Origin: an uncultured Gemmiger sp.
GTDB lineage: Bacteria > Bacillota > Clostridia > Oscillospirales > Ruminococcaceae
Assembly (NCBI GenBank): GCA_947629015.1
Contig: CANRCB010000017.1
Location: forward strand, 1 to 40,777
Direction of reading: 5' to 3'
DNA: 40,777 nucleotides
Both the position numbers and the translations under genes were made by a program. This document shows, in pieces, positions 25,701-32,082 of this stretch (the stretch's first letter is position 1; the number at the start of each line of letters is the position of its first letter). A model generated the notes under the pieces. The model worked only from the letters and a program-made list of their open reading frames with translations, ran no database searches and was not told where the DNA came from.

Positions 25701-26496
25701 GCCGGGCAAAAAAGCCCTTCTTTTTGGGGGCGGCGGGCTCCTCTTCCTCTTCCTCCTCCGGCGCGGGGGCGGTGTGGTCGCCGGTGAGCGAGACGTTGAT
25801 GGGGCGGAATTCGCCGCTGTCCTCCACACGGCCGAGGCCGAACAGCCCCTTCTTTTTGCTGCGGGCGGGCTTGTTCCCCTTCTCGTCGGGGACGACGGCC
25901 GCGCTCTCGCCGAAAAAGCGCTGGAAGTCCGCCTTGCCCTCGTTGAGGGCGCCCTGGCTGGCGTCGGCGGCGCCGGGCGCCATCTTGAGCAGGAAATTTT
26001 TGATGATGCCGCTGCGGGTGGTATCGCCCAGCCCGTCGGTGGCCCCCTGCGGGGCAGGCGCAGATCCGGGTTCCGGCGCGGGTTCAGGCCGGGGCTCCGG
26101 TGCGGGGCCCGGCACGGGTTCAGGTTCGGGCGCCGGCTCGGGCGCAGGCTCGGGCGCGGGCGTAAACTCCGGCACAGGCGCGGGGGGCGCGGGTTGTGCG
26201 GCACCCTGCAGGCTGGGCAGGTCCTTGAGGAGCTCGTCCAGCATCAGGGTGGGGAACCGCTCCTCCCCGGCCGGCAGCGTGCCGCCGGCCAGCTCGACGG
26301 CGGGCAGGTCGGCGCGCTCGATGGGGCCAAGGCCCCCCGCGGCGGCGGGGGCGGGCTCCTCATACAGGCCCATGCCGCGCAGGATGTCATCCACCTGGCG
26401 GTCCGTCATGCTGCTGTTCACACTCTGGGCGGCCTGCTGGCGGTCCAACTCCTGCAAGATCTTATCGACGGAGTCATTGGTGCTTTTGCCTGGCAT
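22786..26496 (-). CDS. Large membrane protein with degenerate P-type ATPase module
   Basis: 1236 aa. Residues 1 to about 665 are disordered, rich in Pro/Ala/Glu, with short lysine clusters (KKKGLFGLGR, KKKGFFARLFGRGKQ). The C-terminal part follows a P1B ATPase plan: TM helices from about 684; NTLGKALDARA; a much shortened actuator region; VLCLGAPLAGTLLSALPAFL where the CPC helix should be (about 920-940); INVIHLTTHDLF where DKTGT should be (near 960); GKGYVGWIDGERVLAGNRALM, a typical N-domain segment (near 1040); GVSFVVDGDD in place of the TGDN loop; and a final TM pair. The catalytic Asp and the GDGxNDxP hinge are absent, so ATP-driven transport is unlikely. A regulatory or structural role is inference. 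It is downstream of, and possibly cotranscribed with, the rRNA methyltransferase gene. Confidence 0.75.
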   Translation of the reverse strand: MPGKSTNDSVDKILQELDRQQAAQSVNSSMTDRQVDDILRGMGLYEEPAPAAAGGLGPIERADLPAVELAGGTLPAGEERFPTLMLDELLKDLPSLQGAAQPAPPAPVPEFTPAPEPAPEPAPEPEPVPGPAPEPRPEPAPEPGSAPAPQGATDGLGDTTRSGIIKNFLLKMAPGAADASQGALNEGKADFQRFFGESAAVVPDEKGNKPARSKKKGLFGLGRVEDSGEFRPINVSLTGDHTAPAPEEEEEEEPAAPKKKGFFARLFGRGKQAEELYIPESREAEPAPGPAPAHRGVVLEDETFPDLPPAGQLSMQLPMDSIRSRYTAGRGNGLDVPPAIRMEPQEEAWPEEAAPEPEPASWPAGPAPETLPEVPSAADSAPQDEPEPDIFADLGLDAGLGLDAAPGGAGTTGEITFETPQGDPLEGILPGTSTMEFLQQGMGDILGGQPSDPPAGGVYRKKRDTVEYFPGQARRKAEPQTWRAPGPVGEPVMAEDAAPAPAPAPADGTGGFTMQIGGERPAEDTALFLEAYGEARRMRRPAAGPAPAAPHTGEVLLDAGAGAQPQPAPAGQEAPPSASQFVRNIEEAINSRPADAAAPAAGTAGKPEDRFAEAAKILTDTASVPGKAAPAGTAPVRLKGVPEDEQAETPTSPFIAAPHTAQHSYDKPEDAPAVQADLRRQAMTLGISTIILAALALLLIYLGVAAAGSAPMPAPLALSAGKTPLLATMLVFVAAACAVAWRTMLWGLAGLVRTPSPDSMAALAAVGALVQVLVLLIWPDLYDPARFTLVGGAAVLLLCGNTLGKALDARALCAGFDLVSAKTEHAVARRLTESGMLQAAARGLAEPRPYVLISRPTELFKGFLASATARRPSDKNQQQLARVLAGCALLCVVFTLLYHRDAGKAVTALACVLCLGAPLAGTLLSALPAFLMQRSAAQVGAVIPGWHDIRQLGRINVIHLTTHDLFPEGSVRLCGIKPAHKEQIDRAITYAASLLALGCPSMQSVFLGMIGGNRKLLAKVDDFSAEYGKGYVGWIDGERVLAGNRALMLEYGVKVPNLDDLRDPADQRRFIYLAVSGKLFSVFQVAYQRDADTAAVLDGLRRSGVSFVVDGDDFNCDEALLTAVYGLQAGAVKVLTEEEREALEPATAWLPESSGNMLHMGSFASFVGGLEAAAGAAEGERRGSMVLSASVLFSAVLALIMSVPALGLTALPLPALVLYQVAWAVLALVFPMIQRY

Positions 26497-26556
26497 CGGT
26501 GCTTCTCCTCTTTTCTTGCACGTTTTGCCCCGCGCACAGACGGGGCCTTTTTTACA

Positions 26557-27342
26557 TCAGGCGCGGCGGCGCATCATCACGTCATACAGCAGGATGCCTG
26601 CCGCCACGCTCACATTGTAGCTGTCCACCCCGGTGGCGCCGGCCGCGGGGGCCATGGCCAGCGTGACGGCGCCGTCACACAGCTTGCGCACCAGGGCGCC
26701 GGGGCCGCGCCCCTCGCTGCCGAACACCAGCGCGATGGGGCCGGAAAGGTCACACCGGGCAAGGGGCTCGCCGCCGAGGTCGGCGCAGTAGACGAAGATG
26801 TTTTTCTCCTTGAGGGTGCGGATGGCAGCGGGCAGGTTGCCCACGCGCGCCACCGGCAGCCGGGCGGCCGCGCCGGCGCTGGCTTTCATCACGGTGCCGG
26901 TCACGCCGACACCGCCGCGCGCCGGGATGACGGCGCCGTGCGCGCCGCACAAAAACGCCGAGCGCAGGATGGCGCCAAGGTTGTGCGGGTCCTCGATGCC
27001 GTCACACAAGACAAGGAAGGGCGGCTCCCCTTTTTGCGCCGCGGCGGCGAGCAGATCCTCCAGCTGCGCGTACCCGACGGGCGCCGCCCACGCCGCCACG
27101 CCCTGGTGGGCGGTGGTGGCGCACAGCTTTTGCAGCTTGCCCGGCGGCACACGCTTGACGACAGCCCCGGCGTTTTTGGCCAGCGCCGTATAGTAGCCGG
27201 CCAGCGCGGGGGCAAGGGTATCGGCCAGCAGGACGGTATCGACCGCGGCGCCGCTTTGCAGCAGCTCCGTCACGGGGTTTTTGCCCCACACGGGCCCTGC
27301 CGGCGCGGGGCCCGGCTGGCGGCCGCCTTTTGCGGTATCCAT
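26557..27342 (-). CDS. rlmB: TrmH/SpoU-family rRNA 2'-O-methyltransferase
   Basis: 261 aa. The N-terminal substrate-binding domain (about 18-95; VWGKNPVTELLQSG) precedes a SPOUT domain with motif 1 DGIEDPHNLGAILRSA (near 114), motif 2 ALVFGSEGRGPG (near 208) and motif 3 GVDSYNVSVAAGILLYDV (near 238). This layout is that of RlmB, which methylates G2251 of 23S rRNA, though other TrmH-family rRNA enzymes look similar. Motif 3 has SYN where SLN is usual. AGGTATGCC precedes the ATG; a palindrome and promoter lie upstream. Confidence 0.88.
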   Translation of the reverse strand: MDTAKGGRQPGPAPAGPVWGKNPVTELLQSGAAVDTVLLADTLAPALAGYYTALAKNAGAVVKRVPPGKLQKLCATTAHQGVAAWAAPVGYAQLEDLLAAAAQKGEPPFLVLCDGIEDPHNLGAILRSAFLCGAHGAVIPARGGVGVTGTVMKASAGAAARLPVARVGNLPAAIRTLKEKNIFVYCADLGGEPLARCDLSGPIALVFGSEGRGPGALVRKLCDGAVTLAMAPAAGATGVDSYNVSVAAGILLYDVMMRRRA

Positions 27343-27358
27343 GGCATACCTCCACCGG

Positions 27359-27375
27359 TGGGGTACAATACCCCA
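27359..27375. promoter_or_regulatory. 17-bp palindrome in the rlmB leader
   Basis: TGGGGTACAATACCCCA is a perfect inverted repeat (TGGGGTA / TACCCCA around CAA). It lies between the promoter and the ribosome binding site, so it could be an operator or a leader hairpin. No known regulator consensus is recognised. Confidence 0.5.
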
Positions 27376-27391
27376 TACTCATACAATTCGT

Positions 27392-27421
27392 AGTATAGCA
27401 CATCCGGCAACGGTTTGTCAC
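27392..27421 (-). promoter_or_regulatory. Sigma-A promoter of rlmB
   Basis: On the minus strand: GTGACA (27421-27416), 18-nt spacer, TATACT (27397-27392). Confidence 0.6.
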
Positions 27422-27794
27422 CTACCCAAAGGGGGAAAACCGTAAAAATTTTCCGCAAAACCGGTTTTGGGGCACTGCCGGCATGGGGAAAAGCGTTTTT
27501 TCCATATACAAACCGTAAAACCGCCGCCGGGCGGGGGCGGCGGTTTCCACATGGTTGAAAACCTTGGGGAAAATGTTGGTAACCCGCCTTTTTAAGCCAT
27601 TTTGCCGCCATACCCGGAAAAATGGCGGCCGCACTTTCCACTTTTTGTGGAAAACTTTTCAACATAACGGGGCGGATAACCCCCTTTGTCAAGCCCGCAA
27701 AGCGCCGAAAAACGGCCCCGTTTTTGTGGCAAAAACCGCAGTTTGCCCAAACCGCCCGAGGGAGAAAAATGTTGCCCCCGCGCGGCGAAACCCG
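27422..27794. other. A/T-rich divergent intergenic region
   Basis: A gap of over 370 bp between the rlmB and fba promoters with no convincing gene. It is clearly richer in A/T runs than the flanks. It has hairpins TTTCCAC-TTTTT-GTGGAAA (27637-27655) and AAAAACGG-CC-CCGTTTTT (27708-27725), and DnaA-box-like 9-mers (TTTTCCACA on the minus strand at 27644-27652, TTTTCAACA at 27656-27664). An open frame at 27555-27881 lacks a ribosome binding site and any recognised motif. Confidence 0.6.
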
Positions 27795-27823
27795 TTGATT
27801 TCTTCGCGCGCTGCGGCTATAAT
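27795..27823 (+). promoter_or_regulatory. Sigma-A promoter of fba
   Basis: TTGATT (27795-27800), 17-nt spacer, TATAAT (27818-27823), a near-consensus strong promoter as expected for a glycolytic gene. The ATG follows at 27886, with GGAGG. Confidence 0.85.
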
Positions 27824-27885
27824 AAAAATTGTAAAACGCGCCGGGGCGCCCCGGGCGCGAAGCAAGCGATTGGAGGTATGACGAT

Positions 27886-28749
27886 ATGTTGGTGAACGCG
27901 ACCAATATGATGCTGAAAGCCCGTGACGGCAAATATGCCGTGGGCCAGTTCAACATCAACAACCTTGAGTGGACCAAAAGCATCCTTTTGCAGGCGCAGG
28001 CGATGAACAGCCCGGTGATCCTGGGCGTCTCCGAGGGCGCCGGCAAATACATGACCGGCTTCAAAGTGGTGGCGGCGATGGTGCGCGCCATGGACGAGGC
28101 GCTGGGCATCACGGTGCCGGTGGCGCTGCACCTGGACCACGGCACCTACGAGGGCTGCAAAGCCTGCGTGGAGGCCGGCTTTACCTCCATCATGTTCGAC
28201 GGCAGCCACTACCCCATCGAAGAGAACGTTGCCAAAACCAAGGAGCTTGTGGCGCTGGCACATGACCACGGGCTTTCCATCGAGGCGGAGGTCGGCTCCA
28301 TCGGCGGCGTGGAGGACGGCGTCGTGGGCGCCGGCGAGATCGCCGACCCGGAGGAGTGCGCGCGCATCGCGGCGCTGGGGGTGGATTTCCTGGCCGCCGG
28401 CATCGGCAACATCCACGGCCTGTACCCCGACAACTGGAAGGGGCTGGACTTTGACGCGCTGGACCGCATCCACAAGGCCACCAACAACATCCCGCTGGTG
28501 CTGCACGGCGGCACCGGCATCCCCGACGCGATGATCCAGAAAGCCATCAGCCTGGGCGTTTCCAAGATCAACGTCAACACCGACTGCCAGGTCGTGTTTG
28601 CCGAGGCCACCCGCGCCTACATCGAGGCCGGCAAGGACCGCCAGGGCAAAGGCTATGACCCGCGCAAGCTGCTCAAGCCCGGCGCCGACGCCATCATCGC
28701 CAAGGTGGAGGAGAAGGTCAACCTATTCGGCAGCGCCAACAAGGCGTGA
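27886..28749 (+). CDS. fba: Class II fructose-1,6-bisphosphate aldolase
   Basis: 287 aa zinc aldolase. Landmarks are VGQFNINNLEWTKSIL near the N-terminus, LHLDHGTYEGC (near 79; catalytic Asp and zinc His), SIMFDGSHYPIEEN (phosphate loop), EAEVGSIGGVEDG (zinc Glu), LHGGTGIPD (zinc His) and ISKINVNTD-like SKINVNTDCQ. It interconverts fructose bisphosphate with DHAP and glyceraldehyde 3-phosphate. The single-gene unit has its own strong promoter and terminator. Tagatose-bisphosphate aldolases share the family, but context gives no tagatose pathway. Confidence 0.96.
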   Translation: MLVNATNMMLKARDGKYAVGQFNINNLEWTKSILLQAQAMNSPVILGVSEGAGKYMTGFKVVAAMVRAMDEALGITVPVALHLDHGTYEGCKACVEAGFTSIMFDGSHYPIEENVAKTKELVALAHDHGLSIEAEVGSIGGVEDGVVGAGEIADPEECARIAALGVDFLAAGIGNIHGLYPDNWKGLDFDALDRIHKATNNIPLVLHGGTGIPDAMIQKAISLGVSKINVNTDCQVVFAEATRAYIEAGKDRQGKGYDPRKLLKPGADAIIAKVEEKVNLFGSANKA

Positions 28750-28777
28750 ACCGGCCCCCAAAAACAGCCACACATTG

Positions 28778-28812
28778 CCGCGGCCCGCATCAAACGATGC
28801 GGGCCGCGGTTT
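28778..28812 (+). terminator. Terminator of fba
   Basis: A perfect 14-bp GC stem (28778-28791 with 28796-28809) closes an AAAC loop; only three T follow (28810-28812). A further imperfect hairpin (CCTGCGGCG 28842-28850 with CGCCGCAGG 28867-28875) lies beyond. Confidence 0.72.
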
Positions 28813-28950
28813 CCGTGTGCGGAAAAAGCAAAAGGACATCCCCTGCGGCGGGGGCAGGGCCCTACGCGCCGCAGGCGACGGATGAGGGGAAACAAGATGC
28901 CGTTTGCGGGAAGGCAATCGCCATCCCCACGTGTACCTCGCGGGAAAATT

Positions 28951-29029
28951 GTAGGGCGGGCCTTCAGGCCCGCCGTGAAACGTCGATGCCGCGGCAAGGT
29001 TTTGCGGCGGGGTCAAGACCCCGCCCTAC
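28951..29029. repeat. REPIN, type A (79 bp)
   Basis: GTAG plus GGCGGGCCTTCAGGCCCGCC (28951-28974) faces GGCGGGGTCAAGACCCCGCC plus CTAC, ending at 29029. It has the same head, arms and length as the REPIN at 21716, so it belongs to the RAYT-linked family. It lies in the 443-bp gap after fba. Confidence 0.88.
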
Positions 29030-29057
29030 AATCCGGATGATACGTTTCCGTATCCAT

Positions 29058-29088
29058 GTAGGGGGCGGCGTCCCCGACGCCCCGCAAA
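29058..29088 (+). repeat. Single type B REP
   Basis: GTAGGGGGCGGCGTC then CCC then GACGCCCCG, with a GCAAAC tail, as in the left half of the REPIN at 21524. Its upstream flank (GATGATACGTTTCCG) recurs at 39880 before another GTAGGGG element. Confidence 0.82.
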
Positions 29089-29144
29089 CGGTATCGCGCA
29101 GGGCGGCGGCCCCACCCAGGTACCACTTACAAAGATACGACGAA

Positions 29145-29168
29145 AGCCCCCGGCTTTTGGCCGGGGGC
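29145..29168 (-). terminator. Terminator of the cysteine desulfurase-to-DUF4214 operon
   Basis: A 9-bp stem (29146-29154 with 29160-29168) with a TTTTG loop. On the minus strand it is followed by TTTCG. It lies just past the stop at 29193. Confidence 0.7.
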
Positions 29169-29192
29169 CGCTGTAGGGTTTTGGGCAAAGGT

Positions 29193-32036
29193 TTACTGCG
29201 CGCGGATGCCGTACCGGCGGCAGAGGACGGCAAATTCGTCGCTGCCGGTAAAGCCGTCCATCACGGTTTCCCGGCTTCCGCCGCCGTTGAGATCCGTCAC
29301 CCAGCCGCTCTCCTCGCCGCCTTCCGGCATGCGGTCAAAGAAGGCGCGGTACATATACTGTACGAATGTCTCGTTGTCAAAGCCGCGGGCTTTGAACTCA
29401 TCGCTGAAAATAAACCCGTGCGCCACCTGCCGGCCCGTCTCCTGCCGCGTGCGCAGGATCTCCATCCATTTCTGTGCGTCAGCGTCCGGGTCGCGGTCAA
29501 GGCAGATGCGGTACAGCCGCACCACAAAGTCCTCCACGCCGTCGGTGGCGCCGCACCCGGCGCAGGTACCACGCCGCACCGTGCCGACGCCCTCCGGCTC
29601 GGCGGTGCCGGTGCCGGGGTCGATGCCGTACTGTTGGCAGAGGGCCTTGAACTCGTCGCTGCCGACAAAGCCGTTGAACACACTTTCACGGCTCTGGCCC
29701 TCTTCCTCAAGTACGCGCATCCACCCGGCGTGGCCCTCGGTGTCCGGCTCGCGGCCCATGAAGGCGCGGTACAAATGGTCGATATAGCAGCTGTTGCAGT
29801 AGTTTTTCGCCTTGAACTCATCGCTGAAGATAAAGCCGCAGGCCGCTTGGCTGCCGGTGTTGCGGTGGGAGACAAGGGCAGCCGTCCAGCCGTCGAGGCC
29901 GGCGTCGTCCGGTGTACGCCCGAGACAGACCTCATACAGGCGGGTGACAAAGGCCCGGACCTGGCTGTCATCGGCCGAAGTGCCCGGCTGCGTGCCGGGG
30001 TCGGGCTGTTGGGCCGTCACCGTGACGGTTTTGCCTGCGCTGTAGTCACTGTAGAGGGTCTGGCCATCCTCGCGCAGGCAGCACACCGCAAGGGTGTAGG
30101 TGCCGGGGGCGGCGTTGCTGATCATATACGAAGCCGAGGAGCTGCCATCGCCGGCCACATCCCCCGCCGCCGTCCAACCGCTGCCGTTCAACTGATAAAA
30201 CACACGGTAGTACGAGACACCGGGGACACTGCTCCACTCCAGCGTGATGGTATTGCCATACACCAGCGGGTCATAGAGCGTGGGCGGCAGCGCGCCGGTG
30301 GCCACAAAGCGGTAGCCGTTCAGGTTGGCGCAGCGCTGCGCCTCGCTGCCGCAATAGCCCTCGATGGTAAAGCCGACGGCGGGCGAACCAAACGCGCCGC
30401 CGGCGATGGAGTTGACGGACGGCGGGATGGAGACGGTGCGCAGGTTGGCACAGTCCGAAAACACGGTGTTGCCGATTTGGGTGATGCCGCTGCCGATGAC
30501 GGCCCTGGTGATGCAGCCGCTGAACGCCTCCCACTGTTTTGCGGCGTCCTTATCCACGGCGCCGGTGCCTTCCACATACAGCGTATAGTTTTCATCCATG
30601 TGCCAGCGGAGGCTGGCGCCGGCCGTACCGCCGGGCATCTCGCCGCAGCTGTAGCCCCCATCGGCGCTGGAGAAGGCGCCGCTGCTGCTGACGGTATAGA
30701 AGGTGGTCCTGCCGTCGCTGGTATACCAGACCGCCGCCCCGTTTTTGACCACGGGCTTGCAGTCCGACAGGCGGCCGTCCACGGTATGGACGCCGCCCAC
30801 CAGTTTCCCGCTGGCGTTGACAAAGGCATAGCACAGCTTGCGCATGGGATCCTCTTTCCAGATATCCTGGGCCTGGGCCATCTTGTCGCCGATCTCCCAC
30901 AAAACAAGGAAGGAATTATCCCCCATCTTGACCATCTGCGGCGTGGAGGTGGTCAGCGTGCCGTTCTGCGTATAATTGGTCAGCCATGTGGTGGTGGTAG
31001 TGCCCGTCATGCTGCTGCGCGGCGTGGCGGTGACAAAGACGTTGCGCACCGCGACGTTGCTGAAGTACATGGTAGGCGCCTGCACATAGTTGCCCGCCGC
31101 AAGGTAGTTGCTGGCAGAGTATTCCAGCCCGCCGAGCGACGCACCGGTGGCGTTTGTGCCATCATTTCCTTCGAAGGAGCGGATCTCGGCATAGGTGTAT
31201 TGGCTGCCCAGCGGGTTGCTGCCGTTCGCCTTGGTGGCGTAACGCCCCAGCACGGCGCTGCGGGGGCTGGCATCGCTATGGTCGAGCGCGACGAGGTTGC
31301 CCGCGTCATCCACGAGGATGAACTGGTTGTTGGAATGGCTGATGTACCCTTTGCCGGGGTACGATACCCCAGTAGCGGAACCCGTCACCGTCATATTCGA
31401 GGTGCGCACCTGCATCGTCAGGTTGGCCTGGTGGTTCTCGCCGTTTACTGTGTACATTTCGTGGCAGGTACGGATGTAGAGGTACCCGCCGTATTCCGCC
31501 ATGCGCAGCGAACCGGCTTCGAACGGGCGGGTGGTGTTGGCGCCGCGCAGGGACGCGGCGCCCTTACGCACCCAGTTGGTATCGTATTTGGTCACGCGGA
31601 TGACCTCGGTCTGGTCGTTCTGTCCTGGATTGTTCTGGCCGGTGACGAGGTAGCAGGACCCGCCGCTGCCGGCGTAAAACCCGCCGTACAGCGGCAGTTC
31701 GCCGCTGATATCGACATAGCGGTACGACGTGCGGCGGAACGCATCGTCAAAATAGCGCACAAGCAGGGCCTTGCCGCTTTGGGTGAGCTCCACCGCCATG
31801 TACCCGGACGCCTGCGGCACAAGGCAGGAGGTGACGGGCGCCGCCCAGGTGAGATAGTTTTGCGTGCCAAGGGTGGGGCGGCCCGGCTCGTTGCTGCCCG
31901 CGGCCTCCCATACGGCTTCGGCCTGGTCCGCCTCTGCCGGAAGGGGGCCGGCCGGGGTCTCGGCAAAAGCGGGCAGCGCTGCGGCGGCGCACAGCGCCAG
32001 CGCCAGCACCAGGGCGGACAGCGGTTTTTTGAACAT
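29193..32036 (-). CDS. Secreted multidomain protein with BspA-type LRR, Fn3 and two DUF4214 domains
   Basis: 947 aa. A signal peptide with cleavage after LPAFA (25/26) leads into about 480 residues of beta-rich repeats resembling a propeller (repeated aromatic/Gly strands, FILVDDAGNLVALDHS). One BspA/LRR_5 unit (IGSGITQIGNTVFSDCANLRTV, about 509-545) follows, then an Fn3-like domain (about 582-675). Two DUF4214 domains (about 684-802 and 832-943) end the protein. Each holds two similar halves with FIFSDEFKA and FxGSDEF motifs and a Cys pair. A short CAGCGATDG segment links them. There is no sortase motif or C-terminal anchor, so it is secreted or held by binding. It is the last gene of the operon; its function is unknown, and extracellular adhesion is inference. 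Confidence 0.85.
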   Translation of the reverse strand: MFKKPLSALVLALALCAAAALPAFAETPAGPLPAEADQAEAVWEAAGSNEPGRPTLGTQNYLTWAAPVTSCLVPQASGYMAVELTQSGKALLVRYFDDAFRRTSYRYVDISGELPLYGGFYAGSGGSCYLVTGQNNPGQNDQTEVIRVTKYDTNWVRKGAASLRGANTTRPFEAGSLRMAEYGGYLYIRTCHEMYTVNGENHQANLTMQVRTSNMTVTGSATGVSYPGKGYISHSNNQFILVDDAGNLVALDHSDASPRSAVLGRYATKANGSNPLGSQYTYAEIRSFEGNDGTNATGASLGGLEYSASNYLAAGNYVQAPTMYFSNVAVRNVFVTATPRSSMTGTTTTTWLTNYTQNGTLTTSTPQMVKMGDNSFLVLWEIGDKMAQAQDIWKEDPMRKLCYAFVNASGKLVGGVHTVDGRLSDCKPVVKNGAAVWYTSDGRTTFYTVSSSGAFSSADGGYSCGEMPGGTAGASLRWHMDENYTLYVEGTGAVDKDAAKQWEAFSGCITRAVIGSGITQIGNTVFSDCANLRTVSIPPSVNSIAGGAFGSPAVGFTIEGYCGSEAQRCANLNGYRFVATGALPPTLYDPLVYGNTITLEWSSVPGVSYYRVFYQLNGSGWTAAGDVAGDGSSSASYMISNAAPGTYTLAVCCLREDGQTLYSDYSAGKTVTVTAQQPDPGTQPGTSADDSQVRAFVTRLYEVCLGRTPDDAGLDGWTAALVSHRNTGSQAACGFIFSDEFKAKNYCNSCYIDHLYRAFMGREPDTEGHAGWMRVLEEEGQSRESVFNGFVGSDEFKALCQQYGIDPGTGTAEPEGVGTVRRGTCAGCGATDGVEDFVVRLYRICLDRDPDADAQKWMEILRTRQETGRQVAHGFIFSDEFKARGFDNETFVQYMYRAFFDRMPEGGEESGWVTDLNGGGSRETVMDGFTGSDEFAVLCRRYGIRAQ

Positions 32037-32082
32037 GGCTCATCCTTCTTTCTGTTTTGGGCTTTCCCCTGCAAGCGGTGGC

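Noticed and set aside
23020-27393. 1457-aa plus-strand open frame opposite the 1236-aa protein and rlmB
   Set aside because: It spans two minus-strand genes with clear motifs, has low-complexity Arg/Gly/His composition, and lacks a ribosome binding site and domains.
27422-27794. Chromosomal origin
   Set aside because: DnaA-like sites are imperfect and few, and dnaA, dnaN, rpmH or gyrB are not nearby. Kept only as a low-interest observation.
27555-27881. 108-aa plus-strand open frame before fba
   Set aside because: No ribosome binding site or family motif; it runs through hairpins and the fba promoter.
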